From NCBI RefSeq assembly GCF_000021485.1, contig NC_011761.1:2448001-2512000 (forward strand): a stretch of 64,000 bases of DNA. The letters run 5' to 3'. Numbering within the stretch: position 1 is the first letter of the stretch; each line of letters begins with the position of its first letter. Made by a program: the position numbers and the translations under genes. Positions 12,025 to 19,944 of this stretch are shown piece after piece. The DNA comes from Acidithiobacillus ferrooxidans ATCC 23270. GTDB lineage: Bacteria; Pseudomonadota; Gammaproteobacteria; Acidithiobacillales; Acidithiobacillaceae. The notes beneath the pieces were generated by a model. The model made no database searches, had not been told where the DNA came from, and saw only the letters and a list, made by a program, of their open reading frames with translations.

Positions 12025-12866
12025 GCGAAAGTTATCCCGCCCCCGCCAAACTGAACCTGATGCTGCGCGTTATCGACCAGCGCAGCGACGGCTATCACGA
12101 ACTGCAAACGGTGTTTCAGTTTATCGACCTGGCCGACCGGCTATGGTTCAGCTCGCGCCCTGCCGGACAATTTTCCCGCAGCGGTGGACCAAAAGGCGTG
12201 GCAGAAGCCGATGACCTCAGCATCCGCGCCGCGCAATGCTTGGCCGAGGTCGGTGCCGTCCGCGAGGGGGTCCACATTCGTATGGAAAAAATCCTGCCCA
12301 TGGGGGGCGGCATTGGGGGTGGTTCCTCGGATGCCGCCACCACCCTCATCGTGCTCAACCGGCTGTGGCGCACCGGTCTGAGTCGCGCGGAACTCATGGA
12401 GATCGGCACCAGCCTTGGCGCCGACGTTCCGGTGTTCCTATTCGGGCGCAGCGCCTGGGCGGAGGGAGTGGGCGAGCGCCTGCAGGCGCTCGACGCCCTC
12501 CAGGAAAGCCACTATGTGCTGCTGCATCCGCAGATATCGGTAAGTACCCGGGAGATATTCACCGCCCCTGAATTGACACGGCACCATGCGCCCATCACAA
12601 TAAGCGCGTTTCTCGGCGGGGCGACGGAAAACACTCTGGAATCCGTGGTGTGTGCCCGCTATCCCGAAGTCCATCGCAGCATACTCTGGTTAAGAGACCA
12701 TGGCGTGCGCGATGTTCGGCTGACGGGTAGCGGGGCCTGCGTTTTCGGAGTGGTGGCAGATGCCGTTGCCGCACAGCAGGTGGCCGCGCTGGCGCCCCCG
12801 CCCTGGCGGGCATGGGCGGTACGCGGACGTAACCAGCACCCACTTTACGATCCCGCCGAGCAATGA
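12021..12866 (+). CDS. ispE: 4-diphosphocytidyl-2-C-methyl-D-erythritol kinase IspE
   Basis: GHMP kinase of the MEP isoprenoid pathway. The ATG at 12021 overlaps the lolB stop (ATGA) and gives 281 residues with 'PAPAKLNLMLRVIDQRSDGYH' (N-terminal substrate region), the ATP loop 'PMGGGIGGGSSDAATTL' and the C-terminal 'RLTGSGACVFGV' motif. An in-frame ATG 27 bp upstream is inside lolB and not needed. Followed after 4 bp by tRNA-Gln. Confidence 0.96.
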   Translation: MSESYPAPAKLNLMLRVIDQRSDGYHELQTVFQFIDLADRLWFSSRPAGQFSRSGGPKGVAEADDLSIRAAQCLAEVGAVREGVHIRMEKILPMGGGIGGGSSDAATTLIVLNRLWRTGLSRAELMEIGTSLGADVPVFLFGRSAWAEGVGERLQALDALQESHYVLLHPQISVSTREIFTAPELTRHHAPITISAFLGGATENTLESVVCARYPEVHRSILWLRDHGVRDVRLTGSGACVFGVVADAVAAQQVAALAPPPWRAWAVRGRNQHPLYDPAEQ

Positions 12867-12870
12867 TTAT

Positions 12871-12945
12871 TGGGGCGTAGCCAAGCGGTAAGGCACCGGA
12901 TTTTGATTCCGGCATTCCCAGGTTCGATCCCTGGCGCCCCAGCCA
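12871..12945 (+). tRNA. tRNA-Gln (anticodon TTG)
   Basis: A 75-nt cloverleaf with acceptor stem TGGGGCG/CGCCCCA, anticodon stem CCGGA/TCCGG with loop TTTTGAT (anticodon TTG), T-loop GGTTCGATCC and encoded CCA. Lies 4 bp after ispE and before prs, an arrangement known from other gammaproteobacteria. Confidence 0.97.
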
Positions 12946-12993
12946 AATTGTCCTCGGACTGTTTTGCCACCTGCGAAGAGAGAACGACATCAC

Positions 12994-13941
12994 ATGGCCC
13001 ACGGCAATCTCATGGTCTTCAGCGGGAACGCCAATCCCGTACTGGCCGCCCAGGTAGCGCGCTTCCTGCAAATTCCTATCGGCCGTGCCGAAGTCAGCGC
13101 CTTCAGCGACGGCGAAGTCTTTGTTGAGATACTGGAAAACGTGCGCGGACGGGATGTTTTCGTGCTCCAGCCTACCTGCACGCCGACCAATGATCACCTC
13201 ATGGAACTGCTGACCATGATCGACGCACTGAAACGCGCTTCGGCCAATCGCATCACCGCCGCCATGCCGTATTTCGGCTATGCGCGTCAGGATCGCAAGT
13301 CACGCTCACGTACAGCCATCACCGCCAAACTGGTCGCCGATCTCATTACCAGTGCGGGTGCCAACCGGGTCCTCACCATGGATCTACATGCTGACCAGAT
13401 TCAGGGCTTCTTCGATGTGCCGGTTGACAACATTTACGCCTCACCCATTCTCCTCGGCGACATCTGGCGCCAGAGCTATCCGGAGCTGATTGTGGTTTCC
13501 CCGGATGTAGGCGGTGTCGTCCGCGCCCGCGCCATTGCCAAGCGCCTCGAAGTGGATCTCGCCATTATCGACAAACGCCGACCGCGTCCCAACGAATCGG
13601 TCGTCATGAATATCATCGGAGATGTGGACGGCCGCACCTGTGTTCTCGTGGACGACATGGTCGATACCGCCAACACCCTCTGCGAAGCGGCCCATGCCCT
13701 CAAGGCGCGGGGCGCCGTCAAGGTCTGCGCTTACTGTACTCACCCGGTACTGTCCGGCCCCGCCATGGAGCGCATCGAGCGATCCGATCTGGACGAACTG
13801 GTCGTCACCGATACCATACCGCTCAGGCCGGATGCGCGGGCCAGCAGCAAGATCCGCGTACTGTCCGTTGCCGAGTTGCTGGCCGAAACCATCCGCCGGA
13901 TTGCGGAAGAGGACTCGGTCAGTTCGCTGTTCATGGATTGA
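12994..13941 (+). CDS. prs: Ribose-phosphate pyrophosphokinase Prs
   Basis: Makes PRPP from ribose 5-phosphate and ATP for nucleotide, histidine and tryptophan synthesis. From the ATG at 12994 (GAAGAGAG upstream) it has 315 residues, the family length, with '[12 protein letters not shown]', the metal-binding '[12 protein letters not shown]', the regulatory flexible-loop region and the PRPP loop '[14 protein letters not shown]'. A start at 12964 would add ten residues not seen in the family. Confidence 0.97.
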   Translation: MAHGNLMVFSGNANPVLAAQVARFLQIPIGRAEVSAFSDGEVFVEILENVRGRDVFVLQPTCTPTNDHLMELLTMIDALKRASANRITAAMPYFGYARQDRKSRSRTAITAKLVADLITSAGANRVLTMDLHADQIQGFFDVPVDNIYASPILLGDIWRQSYPELIVVSPDVGGVVRARAIAKRLEVDLAIIDKRRPRPNESVVMNIIGDVDGRTCVLVDDMVDTANTLCEAAHALKARGAVKVCAYCTHPVLSGPAMERIERSDLDELVVTDTIPLRPDARASSKIRVLSVAELLAETIRRIAEEDSVSSLFMD

Positions 13942-14003
13942 TAACCGTTTTACCGACCTTGCAGCGGGGCGTCGGCCATTGTATGATCTGCGCTCTGTCA
14001 ATG

Positions 14004-14079
14004 GTGGCTGTAGCTCAGTCGGTAGAGTCCCGGATTGTGATTCCGGTTGTCGCGGGTTCGAGCCCCGTCAGCCACCCCA
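14004..14079 (+). tRNA. tRNA-His (anticodon GTG)
   Basis: Complete tRNA with acceptor stem GTGGCTG/CAGCCAC, G at -1 (14003) facing C73, anticodon stem CCGGA/TCCGG with loop TTGTGAT (anticodon GTG) and encoded CCA at 14077-14079. The 3' 49 bp are duplicated at 30217-30265, marking it as the integration site of an accessory island. Confidence 0.97.
14031..14079 (+). repeat. Left attachment site (attL) in tRNA-His
   Basis: The 3' half of tRNA-His, from the anticodon stem to CCA, matches 30217-30265 at 47 of 49 positions. In both copies an AGTTAGGC follows exactly 11 bases later (14091 and 30277). Tyrosine recombinases commonly integrate at such tRNA 3' ends and rebuild the tRNA. Confidence 0.8.
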
Positions 14080-14089
14080 ATAAAACAAG

Positions 14090-14119
14090 GAGTTAGGCGA
14101 TTATAGCCTAACTCTTTTT
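14090..14119 (+). terminator. Rho-independent terminator after tRNA-His
   Basis: Perfect hairpin GAGTTAGGC / GCCTAACTC (stem 9 bp, loop GATTATA) followed by five T. It ends the ispE/prs/tRNA-His transcript. Confidence 0.85.
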
Positions 14120-14293
14120 CGTTATATTGATTTTTAGGGACAATTGCGGGACAGTGAACCTCTGTGCGGGACACTTTAAATGGCAACGCTCACACCTCGC
14201 CACGACCGCGAAGACCTCCTCGTCGGCTGGCAAGCCAAAATTCGGAAGAAGGGATACGGCGTCTGTCAAGGTAGTTGTCGCGTCACCCATTTT

Positions 14294-14680
14294 TTAAGCC
14301 GCCTTTTTATCCTGCCGCTGCGAGTTCAGATCTACCGCACCGACGGATGTCCAATTGCGTGTGCCGCCTGACCAGCGGGCAGGATTTCTCGCCTTGGCCG
14401 CCTCATAAAGTCCGTGACGTTTCGCCAGCAGCGCGTGATCGTCGCCCCGGTGACGCTGGGCCGGGGTGACGAAGCAAATGCGGCTGTGACGATGCTCATG
14501 GTTGTACCAGGCGATAAAGTCACGCACCCAGAACGGTGCAGCGTCGATGTCAGCAAAGCCGCTCTCCGGCCACTGTGGACAGTATTTCAGCGTTCTGCCC
14601 CGGGACGGGGTGATCCCCAGATCATAGAGCTTGGCCAGTAGCGTGTCTGCTACCAATTTCAGACCCTTGGGCATCCACAA
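14294..14680 (-). pseudogene. IS3-family transposase (OrfB) remnant
   Basis: C-terminal end of an IS3 OrfB: 'TLKYCPQWPESGFADIDAA', 'FIAWYNHEHRHSRI' and 'TPAQRHRG' cover the last part of the DDE domain including the region of the catalytic Glu. The upstream part 'DTLLAKLYDLGITPSRGRTL' looks like the same protein with an internal deletion of about 15 residues. OrfA and most of OrfB are missing. Near its downstream end the motif GCGGGACA occurs twice (around 14149 and 14166), probably from an IS terminus. Confidence 0.8.
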
Positions 14681-14684
14681 GGTA

Positions 14685-14703
14685 GTGGAGTTTGTGGGTA
14701 AGG
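14685..14703. repeat. 19-bp inverted repeat, copy 1 (partner 15774-15792)
   Basis: GTGGAGTTTGTGGGTAAGG here is the reverse complement, with one mismatch, of 15774-15792. A further 13-bp direct match, TTTGTGGGTAAGG, occurs at 15887-15899. The two inverted copies enclose the Mrr-like gene. Confidence 0.6.
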
Positions 14704-14774
14704 CGATCTAGCGGATAATTTCCTCTCTGATGGCCTGATACGCACATTTTGCGTACCATATTGGTGTGTATCGT

Positions 14775-15686
14775 CTACTTCCTCCCTCCGCCCCTAATCC
14801 TGATGGTTTCACGGCACCGTGGATAGTTCGGACAACCCCAAAACTCGCTATACCCATTTTTCAGCACCATCTTCACGCCACATTTAGCGCAGGTCGGGGT
14901 GGTATAGTCACCGGAGGTGGCAAAGGTCAGTAAATGTTCCTGATCACTCACGGGCAGCGTTTTTATCGCATTTAGGAACTCTTTGCCATCTAGCAGGATA
15001 ATCCCGTTTGCAGCAGCAAAAACCGTGGCATCGGGCGTGAAACTACTTGTCGTGATGAAAACCCCGTTTTTCACCTTCTCATGAGCCATCACTCCGGCAA
15101 GCTCGCGGATCAGCTTCACGCCAATATCTTTTTTCCATGCCTTGCACTGGATCACGCCCATCGGATCCCCAGTTTCACGGTAAATCCGGATATCTATTCC
15201 GCCATCAGCGCCAAGCCTGGTGGTCTGGGTGCGCATACCTTTTGTCTTGGAATATTCGTCGCACAAATCCTCGAATCGCTTCCACTCAAGTGATCGCAGC
15301 AGCTCAAGACTCCATTCCGCTCTGCTTGAATTGGGCTGGGGCACTGTATGACCTTTCTGCTGGGAGTAGGTTGTATCTGGCTTGACGCGGCTTGCGTAGG
15401 GCGCGCGCTGTGGCTGGTAGCTGCGATTTTTCAAAGGGACAGGATCATTCTGACGCTCTCGCCATCGCTTTTTCTCCAGATATAGCTTCAGTGCACCGAT
15501 GCCTGCAAAAGCTGCAAGAACGCTCCCTGCCATCTTCAATAAGGGTAATAAGGCGTTAGAGAACGGGTTTCCGGCAAAGATTGCCGGGATCATTATCCAC
15601 GCAAAGACTAAAGCAATAACGGCGAGAGCGGCTGCAAGTACCCATGCATGCTCTCCACCTGGCCTCTCGGCTCTTCGATTTGTCAC
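14775..15686 (-). CDS. Membrane-anchored Mrr-type restriction endonuclease with zinc ribbon
   Basis: Predicted 303-residue protein. An N-terminal pair of hydrophobic segments (AWVLAAALAVIALVFAWIMI and MAGSVLAAFAGIGAL) is followed by a linker and an Mrr_cat PD-(D/E)xK domain: 'LEWKRFEDLCDEY', then 'GADGGIDIRIY' and 'GVIQCKAW' (D...QxK). The C-terminus holds a topoisomerase-type zinc ribbon, CAKCG...FWGCPNYPRC. Such proteins may cleave modified or foreign DNA. The frame is open to 16106, but GAGGAAG before the GTG at 15686 and the start of conserved sequence favour this start; ATG at 15758 is an alternative. Inside the tRNA-His island. Confidence 0.8.
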   Translation of the reverse strand: MTNRRAERPGGEHAWVLAAALAVIALVFAWIMIPAIFAGNPFSNALLPLLKMAGSVLAAFAGIGALKLYLEKKRWRERQNDPVPLKNRSYQPQRAPYASRVKPDTTYSQQKGHTVPQPNSSRAEWSLELLRSLEWKRFEDLCDEYSKTKGMRTQTTRLGADGGIDIRIYRETGDPMGVIQCKAWKKDIGVKLIRELAGVMAHEKVKNGVFITTSSFTPDATVFAAANGIILLDGKEFLNAIKTLPVSDQEHLLTFATSGDYTTPTCAKCGVKMVLKNGYSEFWGCPNYPRCRETIRIRGGGRK

Positions 15687-16250
15687 TGGTGGCTTCCTCG
15701 CCTTTTCATTGGTGTTTGAGATGGTACATATAGAGCATATAGGGCGAACGTCAAGCATCGGGCACGGCGATACCCTTACCCACAAAATCCACGGCTCTAG
15801 CCCAGACAACGGAGCGGGTCCAAACCGGGCCACAGCCCGGCTGGTTTCCCCATTTCTGGACGAAAGCCGTCCATAGGGCGGTAGCATTTGTGGGTAAGGT
15901 GAGGAGATGATGACTCTCTCCTGCTTCTGCTCCGGTACCCATAATCTTTCCATGGATGCCAAGGAAGGCACAGGATGGCGGAAGACAATCTGATTTGGAA
16001 AACTCAGCATGAGTGCAATTACGCGATCATGGCGCAGCTCAGCAGCATAGAGATCGGGATTACTCGCATGGTCACCTTTGAGCCTAGCAGAGTTCATGAG
16101 GCGCATTTACCACAAATTTCTGGATGACCGGTTACGCTGCTAATCGCCCATTAGAACTACCTACCATAAGGTTGCCAGGTTATATATGAATTGCCAGCCC
16201 GACGAACAGTAGGTTTTCAAGATGAAGGCCTTGTTGTAGAGGCTTTTTGA
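15687..16250. other. Non-coding stretch inside island
   Basis: 564 bp with no convincing gene. It holds one arm of the inverted repeat (15774-15792) and a related 13-mer (15887-15899). Short open frames here show no recognisable domain and no ribosome-binding sites. Probably remnants of lost elements plus the promoter of the Mrr gene. Confidence 0.4.
15774..15792. repeat. 19-bp inverted repeat, copy 2 (partner 14685-14703)
   Basis: CCTTACCCACAAAATCCAC, the reverse complement of 14685-14703 with one mismatch. See copy 1. Confidence 0.6.
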
Positions 16251-16662
16251 TCACTGCAGCCAATTGTGCACTATGAGCCCGGGCACTCGGGAAAACTCGC
16301 CCACATTGGCGCTCACCAATATGGCCTTGACTGCCAGTGCATGGGAGGCAATAAGCAAGTCATTCGGACCAATGGGCTGGCCGTAGGCGGCAAGGTGTTG
16401 ACGGATTTCCGCATAAGCCTGATCGACCGGCGTGTCATAGGGGAGCACATCCATGGCCGCGATAACGGCGTTCACCTGTTCTGTGAGTCGGGGAGAATTT
16501 TTCTTTGCTGCGCCATACCGTAATTCACAAACCACCACAATGGAGGTGCATACGGCCGCCTCGCCGACAACGGTAATCTTTTGCCACTATACCCTGTGGA
16601 TGCCTGATCAAATCCGACAGAATGTTGGTGTCCAGCAGGTAGCGACGGCTCCCACTCACCAT
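16251..16662 (-). pseudogene. vapC: VapC-type PIN toxin, frameshifted
   Basis: PIN-domain RNase of a VapBC pair, broken in two frames. The 5' frame, from the ATG at 16662 overlapping the vapB stop, reads 'RRYLLDTNILSDLIRHPQGIVAK' with the first catalytic Asp. It then runs out of frame at an A4 tract near 16579-16582. The second frame continues 'VVVCELRYGAAKK' (catalytic Glu) to 'IGPNDLLIASHAL' (catalytic Asp) and 'VSANVGEFSRV'. Joined, the parts give a normal VapC of about 136 residues, and the total length of 412 nt is one base off a multiple of three. Most simply an inactivated toxin; a sequencing error in the A run cannot be excluded. Confidence 0.85.
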
Positions 16663-16895
16663 TCGATGTCATCCAGCGGGAGAAGATCGCGATCCGTATC
16701 CGGGAACTCCTCATCCAAGGCAGAAAGACTCGCCAGAGTGGCCAGAAGCCCTTTGCGTTTTACGGGCTCGATAATCAAGCGATCATCCTCACGCCGCATG
16801 ATGGCCTCTTGCGCGTCCATCTCGAACTCACGGGGAATGCGAACCGCTTGATTGCGGCCATTCCGAAAAAAACGTACATGGCGTTCCGTATGCAT
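16656..16895 (-). CDS. vapB: VapB-type antitoxin (AbrB/SpoVT fold)
   Basis: 79 residues. The N-terminal half 'FFRNGRNQAVRIPREFEM' is the swapped-hairpin AbrB DNA-binding domain typical of VapB, and the acidic C-terminal tail 'LDEEFPDTDRDLLPLDD' would wrap the toxin. Intact, and translationally coupled to the broken vapC. Likely autoregulates its promoter upstream of 16895, where GGTAACACCTCCC gives a ribosome-binding site on this strand (GGGAGGTGTTACC). Confidence 0.88.
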   Translation of the reverse strand: MHTERHVRFFRNGRNQAVRIPREFEMDAQEAIMRREDDRLIIEPVKRKGLLATLASLSALDEEFPDTDRDLLPLDDIEW

Positions 16896-17068
16896 GGTAA
16901 CACCTCCCTTTCGACATAGGTTTCAGCATAGGCCGCACGCCATCGACCCGGCAATGGATGCATTCAAGTATCGATTGGCTGACCTTCCGGGCGCAAAGGG
17001 ACAAAATGCTGTTGCCATCACCTGTTGCCACTGCTTTTCCCCGTACCCCTCAGTCTCCCGGAGAATGG

Positions 17069-17093
17069 GGCCAACCTAAAAAGCCGGTTGGCC
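17069..17093. terminator. Hairpin, possible terminator
   Basis: GGCCAACC / GGTTGGCC with a 9-nt A-rich loop. No clear T-run follows on either strand, so terminator function is uncertain. Confidence 0.35.
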
Positions 17094-17345
17094 GGACTGA
17101 TGCCATGGCGCAGCGGCCTTAGCCTTTTGAGCGGTTCGCTTTTTTGCGCAAGACTGTATCTCTTGCACGCGATGGTGATGAAGGATTTTCTGATCGCCCT
17201 CGATTTCCCGCAGAACCCCATACTCTTCCTGACCCAACAAGCCGTATTGGTCGATTTCTTTTGGTTTTCTGCGTGGTGATGTTTTTCCTTTCGGCGGCGG
17301 TGGGGCCTTGGAAAAGACAATGGCTGATAGGTTCTCTACTGGCAT
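17076..17345 (-). CDS. Doubtful small hypothetical protein
   Basis: 89 codons, very basic and proline/lysine rich at the start (KAPPPPKGKTSPRRKPKEID), with a plausible soluble middle part (QYGLLGQEEYGVLREIEGD). No family recognised. The stop lies in the hairpin at 17069-17093. It could be the C-terminal remnant of a larger gene of a mobile element; also possibly not coding. Confidence 0.25.
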   Translation of the reverse strand: MPVENLSAIVFSKAPPPPKGKTSPRRKPKEIDQYGLLGQEEYGVLREIEGDQKILHHHRVQEIQSCAKKRTAQKAKAAAPWHQSGQPAF

Positions 17346-17477
17346 GGCGCTGCTCCATATTATCGCGGAGGTATGAAGCAGATTTGGCGTGGCCTCTAAC
17401 GTATGGCAGATGACGGGCGGGATTGGTGGTGATAAAAGGTTGGACGCACACTCACAAACGGCACCATCAATAAGCCT

Positions 17478-17537
17478 GGCTGCCCACCAGTTTGCGGGAC
17501 AGTGGAGGCAGGAAACGCTGGGAACATTAGGGAATAA
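17478..17537 (+). repeat. Direct repeat, copy 1 (partner 30090-30149)
   Basis: The first 39 bp, starting GGCTGCCCACCAGTTTGCGG and ending GGAAAC, are identical to 30090-30128; the following 20 or so bases match imperfectly (both contain CATTAGGGAA.AAT). Probably the end of a lost insertion sequence; the motif GCGGGACAGTG is shared with 14149. Confidence 0.7.
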
Positions 17538-17563
17538 TGGTTAATGTATGTCGTTATTTTCGA

Positions 17564-18445
17564 TTACGGGTTGGCATTTACGAGCTTGTTTTGCGTGCGC
17601 AGATGAAAGTCACTCGCATCATGCCGTTCATGCAACTGACTGGAAAGTTCACCAACGATACGGTTGACTTTGATCCCGCGCTGCACCTCAGGGCGGGCGT
17701 AAATGTTTTCTGCCCAGCGCTGAACGTTCGGGTAATCCTCTACCGAAAGAAACTCCGCAGCATCGTAAAGCCAGCCTTTGACCAAACCACCATACCAGGG
17801 CCAGATAGCCATGTCAGCAATTGTATATTCTCTGCCTACTATGTATTCATTTTCTGAGAGCCGCTTATCGAGCACGTCAAGCTGCCGCTTTGCTTCCATA
17901 GCAAAGCGATTGATTGCATATTCAATCTTCGTGGGAGCATAGGCGTAGAAATGACCAAACCCGCCGCCCAGGTAGGGTGCGCTCCCCATCTGCCAGAATA
18001 GCCATGATAGGCATTCGGCGCGCGTACCTGGATCGGTAGGCAGGAACGCCGCAAATTTCTGGGCCAGGTACAGCAAGATCGCACCAGACTCAAAAACCCG
18101 AATAGGCTGTGAACCGCTGTGGTCCATCAGAGCTGGTATCTTGGAATTCGGGTTCACCGCTACAAAGCCACTTCCAAATTGGTCCCCGTCACGGATATTG
18201 ATGAGCCACGCATCGTATTCTGCACCGACATGGCCCTGCGCCAACAATTCTTCCAGAAGAATAGTCACTTTTTGGCCATTTGGCGTCGCGAGAGAGTAAA
18301 GTTGGAGTGGGTGACGCCCGACGGGGAGTTCTTTATCGTGGGTTGGTCCTGAAACAGGACGATTGAGAAGAGTGACTGCATTCCCTGTTTCGGCCTTGTT
18401 CCAGGCCCAAACCTTTGGGGGCACGTAATCCGTTGAATGGGTCAT
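17564..18445 (-). CDS. yghU: Glutathione S-transferase, YghU-like
   Basis: 293 residues resembling E. coli YghU, a Nu-class GST with disulfide-bond reductase activity towards glutathione disulfide. Visible: 'LATPNGQKVTILLEEL' (thioredoxin-fold start), 'VNPNSKIPALMD' (the cis-proline loop), 'RVFESGAILLYLA' (glutathione binding) and C-terminal helical domain 'YTIADMAIWPWYGG'. The ATG at 18445 is preceded by AAGGAGTATC. Single-gene unit in the island; probably oxidative-stress related. Confidence 0.88.
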   Translation of the reverse strand: MTHSTDYVPPKVWAWNKAETGNAVTLLNRPVSGPTHDKELPVGRHPLQLYSLATPNGQKVTILLEELLAQGHVGAEYDAWLINIRDGDQFGSGFVAVNPNSKIPALMDHSGSQPIRVFESGAILLYLAQKFAAFLPTDPGTRAECLSWLFWQMGSAPYLGGGFGHFYAYAPTKIEYAINRFAMEAKRQLDVLDKRLSENEYIVGREYTIADMAIWPWYGGLVKGWLYDAAEFLSVEDYPNVQRWAENIYARPEVQRGIKVNRIVGELSSQLHERHDASDFHLRTQNKLVNANP

Positions 18446-18544
18446 GAATGATACTCCTTGGATTGGCCCAGATTACAATCCGGGCACTTCGAGTAATAAA
18501 CTTTTTCGTCGTTTGCGGTGGATAGATTCTCCCCCGTCACTCTT

Positions 18545-18840
18545 TCAGTTTAGCAAATTTTTAATGTGATTCCTGTAACCGAAATGGCTCTGGCCGTTCT
18601 TTTTGACCCAGCGTGCGCTCATGTCTTTCCGGCGACGCTGAGCCGGCTGGTCCTGCCACGCGGTAGGCACTTCACCCTGATTGACGCACTCCCGCTCCTT
18701 TCGACGCATGGGTTGCCGGGAAACCGTCACAAAACTCGCGTCGATGATTTGCCCAGCCCGGGCGGCGTAGCCGGCTTCCCGCAGCAAAGCATGGACGTCC
18801 GTGAACAGTCGCTCCGTCAGTTTGGCCTGGGTTTGAAAGG
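18545..18840 (-). pseudogene. IS5-family transposase fragment
   Basis: Minus-strand frame 'GYAARAGQIIDASFVTV', 'GEVPTAWQDQPAQRRRKD' and 'ARWVKKNGQSHFGYRNHI' is the middle of an IS5-group transposase (DDE domain with the first catalytic Asp). Upstream sequence 'KLTERLFTDVHALL' extends it to about 18840. N- and C-terminal parts are missing; the frame ends in unrelated codons at 18545. Confidence 0.85.
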
Positions 18841-18983
18841 CACATCAGCAACGGCATCTTCGAAGGTTTCACAGTCTCCTGCAGTCCGCCAAATCCAAGG
18901 CACGGGGATACCGGACCCGAAAAAACTTCATCAACATGGCCTATCTCATCCTGGGCAAGCTGGACTTCCAGTTACCCACTTGA
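18841..18983 (+). pseudogene. ISL3-family-like transposase C-terminal fragment
   Basis: Plus-strand 'SLLQSAKSKARGYRTRKNF' followed by 'MAYLILGKLDFQLPT' and a stop at 18981 matches the C-terminus of ISL3-type transposases. Just before it 'HISNGIFEGF' is the expected preceding sequence but one base out of frame. It abuts the IS5 fragment of opposite strand, so one element was cut by the other. Confidence 0.65.
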
Positions 18984-19093
18984 AATACCGAGGAGCCTGA
19001 TTGATTTTCATGATGCCAATGCAAAACATAACTTGCTGCCTATCCAACCAGTGTGCACGATCCAGATCGTACGGCCCTGTAAGGCATATAAGT

Positions 19094-19879
19094 TTATATG
19101 AAATAGCCCATTTCTCTGTATAACATATAAATGGCGACCAAAACTATGGCACCGATAAAGATATCATTCAACGCCGCTTTGCGCTGTCCCAGTTTATCGG
19201 CACTAAGTGCCCCCAACCATCCCCCCAGGATTCCACCAGCTATGTATTCCGCAGCAATACGCCAGTCTACAAGGCCCTCCAGGGAATAGCTGATGGCAGT
19301 GGCTGTGCCTAGGGCTCCCACGGCTAATAATGAGGAAGCGACGGCATTCAAAATAGGCAACCGCGCAGAACGCATCAGTGCAGGAACAATGAGGAAACCA
19401 CCACCAATGCCAAAAAAACCTGATAAAACACCGGTGCCACCGCCATAAAAATATACCCAAGCATGGTGTTTGGGTATATTTTTATGAACCACTGGCTGTT
19501 TTTCTCGTGTCCGGTACATACTTACAGCAATCCAAAGCATGAGCAGTGCAAAGAGGATGAGTAGATATTTTCCATTGATCGCTTTCCCCAACTCAGCACC
19601 GGCAAAAGCTCCAATAATACCAGCAATAGTAAAACGTATGGCGACTGCCCAGCGTACATTACCGGCACGCGCATGCGGAATCAGATTTATGAAAGCATTG
19701 ATACCCACAGCTAGCGCCGTCGTGCCGATAACTAGATGAGGATCGTGTACACCGACCCAGTAGAGCAACAATGGAACAGCAAGAATGGAGCCACCGCCGC
19801 CAATCAATCCCAAGGAAAATCCCACGATTACACCAGCCAGAATGCAATCGATATCCTGACTAAAAGTCAATGCAATCAT
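19094..19879 (-). CDS. TSUP-family (TauE/SafE) anion permease
   Basis: 261 residues, eight or so hydrophobic segments, with the duplicated glycine-rich motif of the family: 'GFSLGLIGGGGSILAVPLL' near the N-terminus and 'GVLSGFFGIGGGFLIVPAL' in the second half. Members export or import sulfite, sulfoacetate, taurine-derived or related anions. In a sulfur-oxidising host a role with sulfur compounds is plausible but not shown. Ends 65 bp beyond the mdlC-like stop in the same direction and may be cotranscribed with neighbours; no strong signal seen. Confidence 0.85.
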   Translation of the reverse strand: MIALTFSQDIDCILAGVIVGFSLGLIGGGGSILAVPLLLYWVGVHDPHLVIGTTALAVGINAFINLIPHARAGNVRWAVAIRFTIAGIIGAFAGAELGKAINGKYLLILFALLMLWIAVSMYRTREKQPVVHKNIPKHHAWVYFYGGGTGVLSGFFGIGGGFLIVPALMRSARLPILNAVASSLLAVGALGTATAISYSLEGLVDWRIAAEYIAGGILGGWLGALSADKLGQRKAALNDIFIGAIVLVAIYMLYREMGYFI

Positions 19880-19944
19880 AAAGAGTTATCCAAGCTAACA
19901 TTAATCCCCCTCTATGCCCAACCATTCCATTCATTTACCTGACT

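Larger units (their letters stand above)
16896..17563. other. Stretch between vapB and yghU with hairpin, repeat and one doubtful ORF
   Basis: Holds the vapB promoter region, an 8-bp-stem hairpin at 17069-17093, a doubtful 89-codon frame on the minus strand (17076-17345) and the 60-bp repeat at 17478-17537. Nothing else is supported. Confidence 0.4.
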
